Assembly: GCA_034190875.2 (NCBI GenBank)
Contig: CM067346.1
Location: forward strand, 14,896,285 to 14,960,284
Reading direction: 5' to 3'
DNA from: Urechis unicinctus
Taxonomy: Eukaryota > Annelida > Polychaeta > Xenopneusta > Urechidae
Length of the DNA: 64,000 nt
Shown here: positions 13,913 to 27,433 of the stretch, piece by piece
How the letters are laid out: each line of letters starts with the position of its first letter
How positions within the stretch are numbered: the first letter of the stretch is position 1
Made by a program: the position numbers and the translations under genes
Notes under the pieces: generated by a model
Databases searched by the model: none
The model's input: the letters and a program-made list of their open reading frames with translations, nothing else
Told to the model about the DNA's origin: nothing

Positions 13913-14099
13913 ATGTCCGGAAATTCACGAATTTTACCGAGCGGTATCTTGTCAGATTCGACGTGGAAAACGTACATTTAAAAATCATTTTTCTAAAAGA
14001 AAAAAAATGCGCAGTCACCTTATTTTGGTTACGATACCCTTTTAAAACATAGAACTTTTGAAAAATGGAATAAAAAAAATCTTTGTAGTTGACCTTTAA

Positions 14100-14933
14100 G
14101 TTCTGACATATTAGTCATATATACCAGCACAATTGATCATCCAAGTACTGATGGCAGCACATATGATGTACATTGTCAAAATAAGTGATATATTTGCAGG
14201 ATCAGCATCTCCCCGAGCGACAGTGACATGCATCATAATAGAAGGTGGGAAATACTGAGCGAGCTGTGGGTGCTCTGTGGGTCCTTGTCGCAAAGATTCG
14301 TCTACTTCAGGTTATCCAGCCACACTGACGTTTTGGACACATTTTCGGTCATACATACATGCGATGGATTATATCAAAACGTTTTGGGTACTTATTCGTG
14401 CAATAATTAAGGTTATTTTACAAATGTCTGGAGCGAAAACTTGCACTGGAACCAACCAGACGCAATCCGATGTCTGCGATGCGAAATGCTGTACGGGGTG
14501 AAGGCGCTGGACATCGCGCACTCTCATTGGCTGCAGCTAGATTTATCTTAGACGAGCAATTTTAAGGGGTCACATTCATAAAGCTCAAGCCAACCGAAAA
14601 CGTCTTTCTTTGCATGTGATTACAGTGTAATCGTACTTTATCAACGTGCGATATGACTTTATGTCGACATTGTCCCACGTGGAGAATACAAACCCTGGCG
14701 CGTTTTTATCATGAATTCCCAAGAATACATTGCTCTCTCTCTGACATAACTCGCGCGATGATCTGTTTGTTTTTGGCGAGTAACATGGATCTCCTTGTGT
14801 CGTTTTTATCTCGATTGGGGTACAGCGTGACTATCCCGTTGCCTGACTGATAATTCATTAATAACCTGCAAACCAAAGCAATCAACTCGTGGCTGAACCT
14901 TATGATATGCAAGATCAATCGATTCAATCACAG
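14100..14933. other. Unassigned insert remnant in copy 3, no gene seen
   Basis: Together with 9061-9113 this stretch is absent from copies 1 and 2 of the 3.8 kb unit, so an older insert of about 0.9 kb was itself the target of the Kolobok-like element. I see no coding family, and its ends are not clear enough to name a transposon class. Confidence 0.5.
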
Positions 14934-15170
14934 TTTTAACTGCTAATGTCTTCGCAAATTGAAGAAATATTTAATCGAAGAACACTCATTCCAAATATAT
15001 AATTCTCTACTATCGCTAGAACACCACGCAATACATTTATGGGAAATAGCGGCAGGCTATTGTGACTTATCAAAATAACATTCGAGAAAGATAACTGAAG
15101 CAACTCTATATTTATATTGCTGTGATTAAAATGGAACATAATACGATCAGTCTGTACGACTTATTGTAAT

Positions 15171-15212
15171 TTTACCTATATATATATATATATATATGTA
15201 AATGCATATCAA

Positions 15213-15258
<46 letters not shown>

Positions 15259-15770
15259 TATATATACATACATATATATATATAGATATGTATATATAGA
15301 ATAAATATATATATATATATTTATATATATATATAAATATGTCTATGTATGTATATATATCCCTATAGAGAGATATAAATCCCTCTATATATATGAAAAT
15401 ATATAGATATATCTCTCTATATATACCTCTATATCTCTATCTCTCAATCTCGATATTTATATCTCCCTCTTAAAGATCTAGAAATATATATATATATATA
15501 TATCTCTCTATCTTTCTCGAGAGGCATATATATATCTCTATAGAGAAAAGATCTCTCTATATTTATATCCCTATCTCTATATCTCTCTGTCTGTCTCTAG
15601 AGATAGATATATAGATATATATCTCTATATCTATATAGATATCTCTCTATATAATATAAATAATATCTATCTCTCTCACATATATATATAGAGATATATA
15701 TCTATATATATATATATCTCTCTCTCTATATATCTATATATATATATATATCTTTATTTTCTTTATTTAT
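15171..15770. repeat. AT-rich simple repeat field (TA, TATC/CTCT variants)
   Basis: Some 600 bases of TA runs mixed with short CTCT/GAGA motifs. It replaces and expands the short TATATA stretch found at the same place near the ends of copies 1 and 2 (about 3700 and 7500). Confidence 0.9.
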
Positions 15771-15872
15771 ATGTATATAATATATGTTTATAAGTCAGTC
15801 GTAACCGATTACTACCAAACGTGCTCGTTGAATTAATTGACGTGAATGCCTGTGATTCTAGCATATAATTTA

Positions 15873-17100
15873 GATATCTTACGCCGCCTACAGACAGACA
15901 CGAACGACGGCGGGGACGTGTTGTTAAATACCTTTCGTTCTTGCAAATGCACTTATCAGCCACAAAAGACATAATTGGATTGAGATGTTTCAAAAAACGC
16001 CAACAAATTGTCAATGAGGTAAATATTTTGCGCATTTTCCATTTGAGAAGCCTCAATGCGATTACTGTCGAGCTATCGTTTTCCTAGCAATTGCTTCGCC
16101 TTCCATTATGTCAATATGGTCAGCTAGATTACATCACATGCACTGTGCAACACATTAGTGTGACCGAGCAGGAGTGGAACTAGAAAAGTCTGAGGTTAGG
16201 CAATTTGTGCTCGTGTACTCACCTGCCTACCATACATTCAATTAACCTACTACTATAAAATCATCGCCAATCATCTAGTGGGTACATTGATAAGCTTTAG
16301 AATATCCAGATTCCTAGCTAAGTGTGATGTATGGACCTATGTGTCTGGAGGAGGGGGTATATCAATTGCAACATATAGGAAAAGGCTATTTCTTGGAATC
16401 ACTGAATGGTGCAACACGCAACTTGAATTGTGCGTCCCCATATAAAGCGAGCACTATGTTGGCAATTTGTCAAATATTTAAAGTGCATGATATATCATAC
16501 AATTGTGTTCTATACAATCGAGGGGTCATAGTTCAAGACAGACGGCCATTGCAATATCTTCTGTCAATATGCTCGAAAATGATCAGACTGATATCGTTTG
16601 TATATCCTATTAATTTGCGATAGATAAGTATTTTCATTGAGGCATTCATCAGACACTGTATTAATTCGCCATTTGGCATGTGTTCCTGCTGTCTATGTCA
16701 GACGTTGTTGCTCTCGTCATGCTACGTCAATATGAAACAAACGACTACAGCAGATATTCGGACACACTATGGTGTTGATTAACAAAACAGCAAGACGCAA
16801 TGGCGTCGCACCTCTGAGTATGTATTTCCTGTTAGCGTCTTTATTATCAAAATATGTATATTCCATTAATGACTCACCAGTTGGGAATGTAATCAGTAAA
16901 TAATCCCGATGATGAGTTATATCTTCCATGTGGTGGTTATCACAGGAGCCAGATGAGTTGTGTATCTTATCGTCTTCGATTTCGATCGCATTTCGTCTTG
17001 CCCACATATTTGATGGTGTGCAAATACCTCGGTCTCCTCAATAACGGGGAAATAGGGTAGAAATGTCGAATTACTGGATATTTCATTTGCAAAAGGCATT
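15873..17100. repeat. 3.8 kb tandem repeat unit, copy 4, partial and diverged
   Basis: Homology to the start of the unit (15873 corresponds to positions 1, 3800 and 7600) runs to about 16,740. It then continues into the same alternative block as copy 3 (about 16,760-17,100 matches about 8,510-8,760 and extends past it). Divergence from copies 1 and 2 is clearly higher than between those two, so this is an older member of the array. Confidence 0.75.
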
Positions 17101-20100
17101 AAAAGAGTCGAATGTTGCGTTTATTATCCATCGCATGGCAATGTGACTATTATCTACGCCCCTGCTAGATAAAGATAACCATTGTGGAGAGGGCGTCTTC
17201 TAGGAAGGATAGTCAGACTCTCAGTAGAGGGTTAATTCAGGTCTGTGTAGATAAAACGCGGATGATGATGATTATGTTGATGATGTTGATGATGTTGATG
17301 ATGATGATGATGATGATGATGAGGAGGAGGAGGAGGAGGAGGAGTATGAGAGGAGGAGGGGAGGAGGAGGAGGAGGAGGAGGAGGAGGAGGAGGAATTAT
17401 CCTGCAAAAGAATTACGGGCTAACTTGTCCTATTTCGTAGCACGATCTAATTATCCATGGCAAGGCTCTGGCCAATTTCTCACACACCTGCAAATGACGT
17501 TATCCACTCATGTAGATGCCATAACTAGAACACATTATCACTGCTGGATCGCATTACTAACCTCGGAGTCCTTGTCAGAAAGGCCAAGGCCAGAATCAGT
17601 CATGATGTGTATCATTTAATTAAAACTGCCTGCCTGATGAATGTATGAATTGATCGATTCCCTTCATTTGAAATACAAGATGGATCACATTGGGTTTCTT
17701 GCTATATTTCACCAACATAATACCCAGGATCATAGCCCGTGGGCAGATGTATTTGTAGAAGGTACGAAGGATGATGCAGCGTGCAAAAATGTTACAAACT
17801 TTCAATGCCAATTTTTGAAAATTGCCAATAAACATCGACTTACGATTAAACTTGTTTCGGTGACCACCATTTTGGTAGATTAGAGGTCCGTATTTTTCTC
17901 CACTGTATCATCAACAAAGCAAAACATTACGTCTTTCATGATGATAAGTCATTAAAAAAGGAGACAAAAGTGTTCTATTTAAGCTCTCGAGTGATATATT
18001 GTGATATATGCAAGCCTTTGATACAATGGGATTGCAGCAAAGGTGTGTTCAATTTAACTCTTACACGATGGTAACACGCATATGTGCAGAAAGGCTGTGA
18101 GACCGGACGCCAAGTTTTCATGTGATTGAAATAGTTCCGGCAAAAAGATACATATGGCGCCATGTGCTCATTGGTTATGCCACCACGACTGCAATTGTAA
18201 AGTAGTCCTAGTTAGGTGAATGTTTGATTCGTGGGTACGGGTACAGGCTGTTCATTATAAATTGCTCTCCAGGTTTTACACGTTCAAGGTGTCTGATTTG
18301 AAATGTGAAATTTTGCATTGCGTTCGATACATTCGTCGTAGAACGTGTAAGTAAACGTCCTGACTAAAAGGAACATAGCAACTATGCAGACGCACAAAAG
18401 TAAAATAAATGTATCAGATCACTGTTGATCTATAAATCGCCATTCACTCAATTTGAATCAGAATCAAATTCGTTAGCCACTTCAGATTTGTCCGCATTGC
18501 TATTTGAATGCCACCATGCTTCCTAGTTCCTCTACAAACCTTCGGTAATCGGCGGAAAAATCGCCGATCTGTCGGACCGAGAGGAAAACAAATAGAAAGG
18601 TCCGACAATATGGTGCATCTCGCTGGATCGACGGTTTGATGCGCATGCACAGGAAGTGTAGAAGCATTCAAGTCGGAAAATTATGAACAACGCGGAATGA
18701 AAATGCGCAGGTTAAGATCTTCAACTTGTAATGAGCCTTAACCTACCTAGAACTCATACATGTGTACCGTACGCCAGGAATAGAGTTAATACAAGGTCAT
18801 TACTTTAATCAATAACAGAGAAAGCTGCTTCTGACAAAGCGGATTCAGACTGATATATCCTGAAAGAAGAATATAGCTGCGGAATAATCCGTCATAGCAA
18901 CATTATGGAAGTGTATCCATCATGGCGAATAATTGTCGGGATAAAACGTCTCTTTGTATCTCACATCACAGCACATTTGTTTGATAAAATATTGATAAAA
19001 AATCAGGTCCTTATTAAATCTAATAGGTCTGGGGAAAGATTGTGACCGGTCAGATCTAATGTTTGACACAAAATGAGTACTCCGCCTGTACTAATTGTGT
19101 ACGAAAGGAATAATGCTGTCCTTTGCCGTCATCTGTGTACACGTCTCTTCAAAGTGGATCATTTATGTTGGTGACGTAATGTGTGTCATGCCATCCATCA
19201 AATAAGGCCTCTGCTAGAATATGCGAATGGTTGAATATACATTTTGATCTATATAAAGAATTTTTGGCATAAGATGAAGAACATCGTTGTATATAAGACC
19301 TTGTTGCATATAAAACCTTGCTGAATATAAAAAATATTTGTTTATGAAACTAATTACAAACGGAGCTGAAAGGCAACATTATTAGCCTCTCCCCCCAACA
19401 AAAATACCCACCCACCAACACCCCGACCCCTTTCCCAAACACACACTCTACCCCTCACTCCCAAGGTGTCCCATAATTACTGGTGCAACTGATTAACAGG
19501 AACTGTTTACATACAATTACTGGTTGTCATTTATAGGTATTAGCTCTGCTATATATCATGATTGCTCCGGCTAAGAAACCAAACGAGGATACGTGCTTGT
19601 AATCTATCTTCATTTTTACTACCATGTTATCATCAGCAATAAATAATTATCCTAAAACGCTTCCATGAAATATAGAACCGCCACTCCAGTGGCATCCATT
19701 ATGCAAGGACCCTGGAGGTGATTAGAACTAGGTCAAAGCTGGAGCGTTATATGATTAACCTGTGCATGACGTGAATTCACCTGAGCTATAAGATGAGGAT
19801 ATCACCGGCTCTTATTGGGTTTTTACCTTACCACAAGTTGTATAATAAAAGTCAAGTAGGGTAACATCAATGCATATATCATTCTAGCGTATAAAGCTCG
19901 TGACAAATATTCCTGTACACAAAAGCTACCTGGCTTAACTACATAACAAAGAGCTTATAGCTCTAATTGATATTTTATGATTATAACTGACAAACACAGC
20001 TGACATATCAACAGCATTCTTTTTGTGCGTAGCATTAGGCAGAGTCTGTATTATAATATACCGAGGTTATAGAAAGATTTTTATGTATCATCATGCTATT

Positions 20101-20690
20101 ACATACAATATGCTAGTGCAGTACAATGCAAATATAGTGATATCAAATAAGGGCATCATTATTAATGGCATACTGCAACAAATCTGTCATATCCAGAAGC
20201 ACGATCAATGATTTGTGCATTTATTGCGATATTCAAATGATGCGCCCTGTAAAAAGAATTCAAAAGGATCGGTTATACCTACGCGCTTATTGTCTTTAGT
20301 CGTGGTGCGATTTTTCACTTCGTAAAGAATAAGGTCTTTAATGTTTTGACACGCGGAAAAGAAGACAAAATGTATCATGTTATATATAACACACGACATT
20401 GTTGCCTCTCGTAACTTTCACACCTTAACCATGAAATCCAGCAATCCCCTACCAGGCATTGAACATTATAACGCTGGTAAGGACGGGCTTGTTGAAATGC
20501 GACGTATACACATACATTTCCACTTTATTGTTATTGAAGAGATGGTATTTTCCCAAAATATGAGGACAGTAATCCTTTAAAAACTATCTAAACGTTCAGA
20601 AGCAGCTGTGCACCTCAAATATACCTTCATATGATACGTCATCACAGCCAGTGTTCATCAACCGGTGTGTGTGTTTTATATTCCGTTTTT
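17101..20690. other. Stretch without recognisable genes
   Basis: Apart from the triplet repeat at 17264-17395 and a 9-bp perfect inverted repeat (18575-18583 with its partner near 18602), I see only short unconserved frames. A degenerate 20-base tandem motif (about three copies) lies near 19,285-19,350. No coding family, RNA gene or transposon end was recognised. Confidence 0.5.
17264..17395 (+). repeat. GAT/GAG trinucleotide microsatellite
   Basis: A run of GAT-type triplets passes into GAG-type triplets. It keeps an 80-codon frame open by composition only (runs of Met, Arg and Glu), so I do not call a gene. Confidence 0.9.
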
Positions 20691-20691
20691 T

Positions 20692-20895
<204 letters not shown>

Positions 20896-22669
20896 ATTAA
20901 TGCAGGTTCTACATTAAATATCCTGCATCACGTGGATCACATTATTTACTCCAGCCACTTATAACATGGACTTTTTACTACCATGTGTACCATATTACAC
21001 CTATGTAATACGTTTTGTTATGCCTTCCCTATAGATGGTCGTGGTGTTTGATATTCTGATAACGTATATACACAATGCTCGCTTGGCTAGCGAACCCCAA
21101 AGCCGCAGAAATGACATGTGTATGTGTTCTCTGATCGATGGAAGCACGTGGGTCCCTTTGATGCCTTCCCACAATAGCAAGCTCGATGACATCATGTAGT
21201 CAATCATGCAACACACGAGTGTAGTGAGGCGTTCTGTGCATCTTATCGATCTTTTCCATAATGGTCTAACTCACATTGAATGTTTAGTGACGGGATATAC
21301 GTTGCGTGGAATGTTGTTAAGTGACAACAAAGAGAATACTTTAGTCAAACTATTCCAATGTACACAACTGACGTGTGGGCTTTATTAGCGTATTGTCGTG
21401 TTGGTAATATCATTTGATTTACACTTATCTCTTATTCAACCAAAGATTATAATAAAAGCTTTGGTCGCTTTTGGGGTATATGGGAAACTATTTAATACCC
21501 ACGCAAAAGGCAAAAGGTTCCACGACTGTAATATTGTCTACCAAAATCATCGGCAAGGATCGTGTTGATATAATTTGATAATGATAGAGAGTCATGAGGC
21601 GGAGGCGCCTGGTCTGATAGATGTGTCACTAGCCACGTGATAAGGAACGAGTGGTAGCCATTAGCATGATGAGCAAGTCATATTTGTGTGGTCGTTAGTT
21701 TGCACTAGGCTGCTTATAAATAATATGAAGCGGTACTGGCGAAGTCATAAGTTGGCAATTTGCTGACATTTATAGTGACAGGCATTGACATTATAGTGTT
21801 GTTGCTCCCGAAGAGCATTTATTTCTAAAATGTTATGTACTTTATGTCTCCCGCTAGACTCATGTCAGTGGCATAATTGGGGCTGGGGTGGGAGTCGTAT
21901 TTGGTGCTTTATCGTACTAGTATTGGCGTTAGCTTGTGACAAAAGAACATGAATAAGAAACACTGTGACAACAAGATGCTCTCATTTTACTTTGCATCGG
22001 GGTAATTGAAGATGAGGACAGACATTACCTTGGTCCATAAACCTGTAGCCATAACATACAGTAGATGACATAGTACTGTTCAAAGCAAACAACTTATCCG
22101 TACATGTAATAGTACAGCGACGTTATTCACATACTGAACAATAGCCACTGGCTTTTGTGTTTGAAAACCTATGGTCCATACGTCTGCATGGAGATGAAGT
22201 GTTCCGCTATCATAGAGGAATGATCCGGCATTCACCATTTCAAATAGTATACCATAAACCATGTTGGAATGCCACTTCTGTCAAAGGGGCCATTTTTCCA
22301 CAATCTTCATGCCTCTCACAGCCATTAGCCTATCGGGGTAGGAATACTACATTGTCGTATATGTGAGATTGTTAGGCGCCACTTGTGGCTATTCAATAAC
22401 GCATCTACTACGGCATATCTTTTTTTATTTATGCAGCCGCCATTGATGGTTCATGCATAATGCATGACGTTTTATTGCAACTGGATCGGCTGCAGGGAAA
22501 ATATGCTGTGGTAGCCAACGTGTGATGAGTTGGGAACGACAAGGCTGCTTCAAAGTCATAAGCCTGGGTTCAAGCCGAGTCAATAAAGAACGGTGCCTTC
22601 AACAGCAATATGACAAATACAAAGACTCACTCGGAATTATTGCATTCTGTGTGTTTGAAGCATAATCAG

Positions 22670-23075
22670 TAAGAGTACGAATTAAGCAGATATTCATTGA
22701 CCAGACACTGTTTCAATTCGTCATGTAGCATCTGTTCCTGTTGCCAATCTCCTTGATATTCTTATCAATATAAACACAAAGGCCCGTCGTTTATTCGGAC
22801 AAACTCAGTTGTATATACCAGTAACCTCACAAATGAATTGATGTGTTACAATGTATTATCATGCCCAGTTGACAATATGGTTTTAAATGGTTCCGTTGTC
22901 GAGTTGACACATATCATCTTTCATGTATTGGTTATCACAGAAGCGTGACGAATTATGCGTCTTTATCGTCATCCACATCATTTGATCTTATCATTGCCGC
23001 CATATGAGTGATGGGCGAACGCATAGGTCTTCTCAATGACCAGGGAATAAAGTGAAAAACGACGAATCATCGCAC
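22670..23075. repeat. Diverged fragment of the 3.8 kb unit (copy 5)
   Basis: Several blocks align in order with 16,640-17,080: the CAGACACTGT and TTCAATTCGTC region, the ATCTTTCATGTATTGGTTATC region, and the GTCTTCTCAATGACCAGGG region. It is older than copies 1-4 and lies 5.5 kb away from the array. Confidence 0.6.
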
Positions 23076-23644
23076 TAGATGGTGCAACTTACATTGTCCC
23101 ACGAGATAAATCATTTTTCCGGAAGAATTTTCAGTTGAATGCCCAGTTGATATTACGTCCTGCTTATGACTATGACAGCAGAATGATATGATATTTTACG
23201 TGACTTCAAGGAGGGAAAACTTGCCATTTCGTGACCACCTGAATACTATCGAAGTCCATACGTGATATTTGAAGTGCAGTGCCTGTGTGAAAAATAGGAA
23301 ATTATCCTGTGATAGAAGAAGGGGTTTACATAAATGAATAATATCGCGAGAGGTTAAACCGAGTCCGTATCGTAAAAGCTAGTCTTTGTTATCTCCCGTT
23401 ACAGTTAAACGCGTCATCGCTTTCGTGGTGACGCCTACTTTATTCACCGATCCCTCAAGCAATCTCCCGTCTGTCGATCACAATCATCCAATCATCACCT
23501 TCATAATCCAAGAACAAATGTAGGGTAACAGGGCTAGAGACCGACTCCGTGACATTACCATAAAGAGCAATACGGTTCAACAAAACATGCGTATTTTTCA
23601 ATCTTTTTGCAAATAAATCGTAGCATTACCCAACATCCTTGATC

Positions 23645-23766
23645 TGCAACTGTTCATTTCCATGTGGTTTATGCTGTAACTGTTTCATTCCATGTGGTTT
23701 ATGCTCTACCTGTTTCATTCCGTGTGGATCGTGCCGTTACTGTTACATACCATATGGGTTATGCAG
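23645..23766 (+). repeat. 30-base minisatellite, about four copies
   Basis: Repeats of a 30-base motif built around TTCCATGTGGTTTATGCTG. The period is a multiple of three, which keeps a Cys/Phe/Pro-rich frame open; I do not regard that frame as a gene. Confidence 0.8.
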
Positions 23767-26700
23767 TCATACACATACGCCGCGACGTAGTCATAACCAA
23801 GCAGTCTTGTCTGATGGAGATCCATGGCAACTCGGCAGACCTTCCGACCAGTCCCTGACTCTCTTACGCTGCAAGTTGAAATTGATACCACCCATAATAT
23901 TGCTTCCGTATAATGTGATTCAAGAAGGTCATACAAGTTGTATAATGCAATGTATCCGGTTAAATCAGTGCTATTAAATAACCTCAAATTGAGATACTGT
24001 GCAATACGTTGGTGTTACAGAGGCAAGGATTGACTATTATTTTACAACAAAACTTCCGGATAAAATGTATATACAGTCAACGCTCCACACAGCATAATAT
24101 TGTTATTAAGACGGTATTCAAGCAATACATCGTATTATGTAGCATGATATATGGCGTTGTTACAATTTACAAGTTATCCTGTCACTGTCGTTAACACGTT
24201 GGCCCAAATAAGGAAATCCACAATCCAATCAAATATGATTGAAAGGTGAATTTGGTCTGACAACATACCGCTGCGCTTGTCGACATTTTGCCTGTGATGC
24301 AGCCTGTCACTGGAAAGTTTCAAATTTCTTACTTTGCAAATAATCACAGAGCATTCGCGGATAAACGTTCCAGAGAGCTTTTTCATGGACCTATACTAAT
24401 TGAGCTATGCTATGCTTACCTGTACGTTCAAACCCTCGCTGAATGATGTTATGATAATAACAAGTCTCCTTTCAGAGAACGCACTTGTTTTCATGGAATA
24501 CGAGGCCTGAGCTTTATGCTTAACGTTGCGCTGTTCAAGTGTGCGCCTTGTAGCCATTACAGTCTACTCAAGGGCTGTTATGATCATCAGCATGAGGAAA
24601 GGACCTGTTTAAATGCCCAGGAGCTAGTGCAATGCTTTCCTGATCTATACTCGTGATGGGAGGTATTGAAAGACCACGACGTGTAATTTGTGGCCACGAA
24701 GCCACAACAGTAGCGTTATTTGATAAAAAAATGATAATAATAATTAGTATCGCTAATAAAAGTAGAATGCATGTCATCATACACAATCTATGACTATCTT
24801 CTATTACTGATTCATGAGCTAATGGACAAGGGTTTGGGTTCTTTGTGGTATCACAGAGGGCAGATTATTCATCGTTAATGTCTCTTAGATGATTGCCTCT
24901 CAGGGGTTTTCTGTCAGAAGCTTTCTCAGTTGTTTTTATGAAAGAATATCCATGGAAGGTTTGTGATAGATAGTATTCATCAATTACTGTCAAGAATCTG
25001 GCAAATGTGAGTGACGAAATGATAAATTAGCGTAGAAGAAGTGATGACAACAATTGGTTTTATGCGTCAAAGCATCGGATACCATATACAAAATGTGTTA
25101 TTAATAAAAGTCAACTGCATATGTACAAACAGCTGCAGTCAATTCCTTAGTCACTGACATGGGTGACGCGACTCGTCAGTCAAGTGTATATTTCAGTTCT
25201 GTGGTTTACTGTGACGTAAACATGTGATTAGCATGTCCCATACCTGTGCAATAGCCTGATATATAACCCGTCACTGTCGATCATTCTTTGTTATGGTTTA
25301 CAGTCGAATATCGACATTCACTCTTTGAAATGGTGATATTAAACTGATGCGATCATCTCCGTCAACCGATAATCAATGTTGCTTTGGATACTTAGCATTT
25401 CAGCAGTCAAGGGTTGGTGAGAAGTTTGCTCGAACCGCCATTAACATAACCAGCATACGGTTCACAATCCATGGCAACTTAGACGGTAAAACGGTAATAT
25501 AATTACGCCTAGAATCTTTTACGGTTAACGTGCAATGTGTATATTTTGTTCTGCATAGGCAGTGTGATCGGGCATTGACTACTTGCTTCTTAATGTCATG
25601 TATTAGAGATGGCACATTGTTCGATTATAAACCAACATGGTATCATTATATCAGTATAAACGCAATTCACGCAACTCCTTGCATCAGTCGAGATATCATC
25701 ATCATCGGCATTGTATTTGCAAAGAACGCGCTTCTTTTCATATTAGTTATACCACATGTTGGGTGTGTATTAAAGCCCCGGTAATCGATATCTAAGCGAT
25801 CTGTATATTGAATGGAACCGGTACTTACATGCTCTTTACTGTATAAGACAGAGGTTAATGAAAATCGACAATGTCAGAGTGTTAATCACACAGTGTAATT
25901 AATCATTTGGTATACATGTAGCCACGGAGTGTGATGGCAGGTGTATTCAACTCTCCTTGACGCCAAATACAACATGTATGTTATCGATTATGTTAAGAAA
26001 GCATTGATGGTCGCCGAGGCGGTCATATTCGTGGATTAATTGCTATTTCAGTAGAAGTTTTGTATTACTTATATCTATTGCTTACAGCATTTTACAAAAG
26101 ACTTGTGCCAACTATCATCGATGATATTTCTTCTTTCTTGATATGTTTGGTAAAAGACGTCCGAAGCGTATGCATTAGCAGCCGAAAACGAAATCTATAC
26201 AAACAACCATTTGCTGCTGTGTGTATGCTATCATATTTAATCATAATTGTTTCCAATTGTCATTAACAATAGATATCTATCATAAATATGCGGTTCTATT
26301 ATCTATTGTACAGTAAATTACCGTGTCTATCTACTTCAGAAAGTTGCCATACATTCATTACTGGCAGACTCAAGGCGCAGCTTGCAGCTTGGCATGACAA
26401 ACCACTAACCCATCACTGTGCTTTGTATATGGAACGGCCACTTGCGCGTCATGCATAATAGGGGGATGTTGTGGTGACTGGGACTGGACAACATCTGCGC
26501 CCTCTCAACGATATCCAAAATAATATGGATAGGTCAATACAACTCACTTCAGTTTCAATCATTTCTTATCCATCTGCGCATTGTAACCATATATCAATCT
26601 GTCAATAAACAAGATGGCGCGGGTATTGGTGAAATAACTACGTGGCATTAGCGTGTATCTGCAAATATATTTCAGTGAGATCGGTATGCAAATTCTGTAG

Positions 26701-27433
26701 CGCCAGAGTTATCACAGACATTAGCGATGATCTTGACAACGGCTGGACATTTGTCAGTGGTAGGTCTGGAGGTGGAGTGCTACTAGATGTTTTCCCAAGC
26801 AGTAAATCAGCAGTAAGTTATTATATTGGTGTTACCTTCAGACAAAAGAACTCATGTTTGGTTTTTCATTCCATCAGGGTCATAGCAGATGAGGTCTGTC
26901 AACTGTCAACATGTAGCCATAGCATAGAGTTCTGTTTGAAACAACCAACACATCCGTACATGTGATAGTCAAGTGACGTGATTCACATCTATAAATATGA
27001 CAGTCTGCTCCATGTGTGTTAATGGGATTCACTAGCTATACACAATACCTCTGCAGGATAATATTTCACAATTTGTAAATGACAACAAAAATCTTTTAAG
27101 ACATTTGATGCCTGGTGGCTTTCACCGCCACTATGGTGAAGGGATCCGATGTTGACCCTGTGTAACAGTACTTCGTGAGAAATCAATAAATGTGACTTGC
27201 ATCAAAAGTACCCATAATGACACGCACTATGTATTCACACTCTCGCCTCTTATAGTAACTCACAAAGACATGTGCCTGGTTGAGAACCAAAACCATCTAC
27301 ATGTATGCCCGAAGTGCAAGTCGTTCCTATATTCAACGTCCCATTTAGATAATATCACTATGTTAGTTTATGCAGCCTCCATTTACGGGTCATTCATTAT
27401 TCATGGCTTCCTAATGCTACGTAACTTAATTCA

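Larger units (their letters stand above)
9118..14095 (-). mobile_element. Kolobok-like DNA transposon, 4,978 bp, with TTAA target duplication
   Basis: The ends are inverted copies of each other (AGGTCAACTTCAACGATTTT at the left; the reverse complement of the right end starts AGGTCAACTACAAAGATTTT), and both are flanked by TTAA (9114-9117 and 14096-14099). TTAA duplication together with a THAP-type zinc finger and a DDE-type transposase fits the Kolobok superfamily. The minus strand carries the transposase gene (10429-13802). The plus strand carries pieces of a second gene resembling the P2X7 cytoplasmic domain (9425-10440). A perfect TGACGTCA palindrome lies about 200 bases inside each end. 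Superfamily assignment rests on target site, domain content and remembered relatives; piggyBac also uses TTAA, but its proteins differ. Confidence 0.8.
7600..15872. repeat. 3.8 kb tandem repeat unit, copy 3, rearranged and interrupted
   Basis: The unit starts again at 7600 and follows copies 1 and 2 to about 8508. There a roughly 250-base block (8508-8765) stands where copies 1 and 2 have about 2 kb; a related block is present in copy 4. Homology resumes at about 8765 and runs to about 9060, is interrupted by foreign DNA that includes the Kolobok-like element, and resumes at about 14,934 to 15,170. The end of the unit has grown into AT-rich simple repeats before the next copy starts. Confidence 0.8.
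20900..24452. other. Stretch without genes, containing diverged scraps of neighbouring units
   Basis: No coding family was recognised. About 21,930-22,450 is a strongly diverged relative of about 26,830-27,400 in the GH9 unit (shared blocks such as TCCGTACATGT and TTTATGCAGCC). About 22,670-23,075 is a diverged relative of the alternative block in copies 3 and 4 of the 3.8 kb unit. A 30-base minisatellite lies at 23,645-23,766. Confidence 0.5.

Noticed and set aside
17184-17423. Frame with Met, Arg and Glu runs
   Set aside because: Produced by GAT/GAG triplet repeats.
22505-22590. tRNA-like or SINE-like B-box (GGTTCAAGCC)
   Set aside because: The A-box upstream is poor, no cloverleaf can be drawn by eye, and no second copy was noticed in the window.
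23639-23977. Cys-rich 112-codon frame
   Set aside because: Explained by a 30-base minisatellite whose period is divisible by three.
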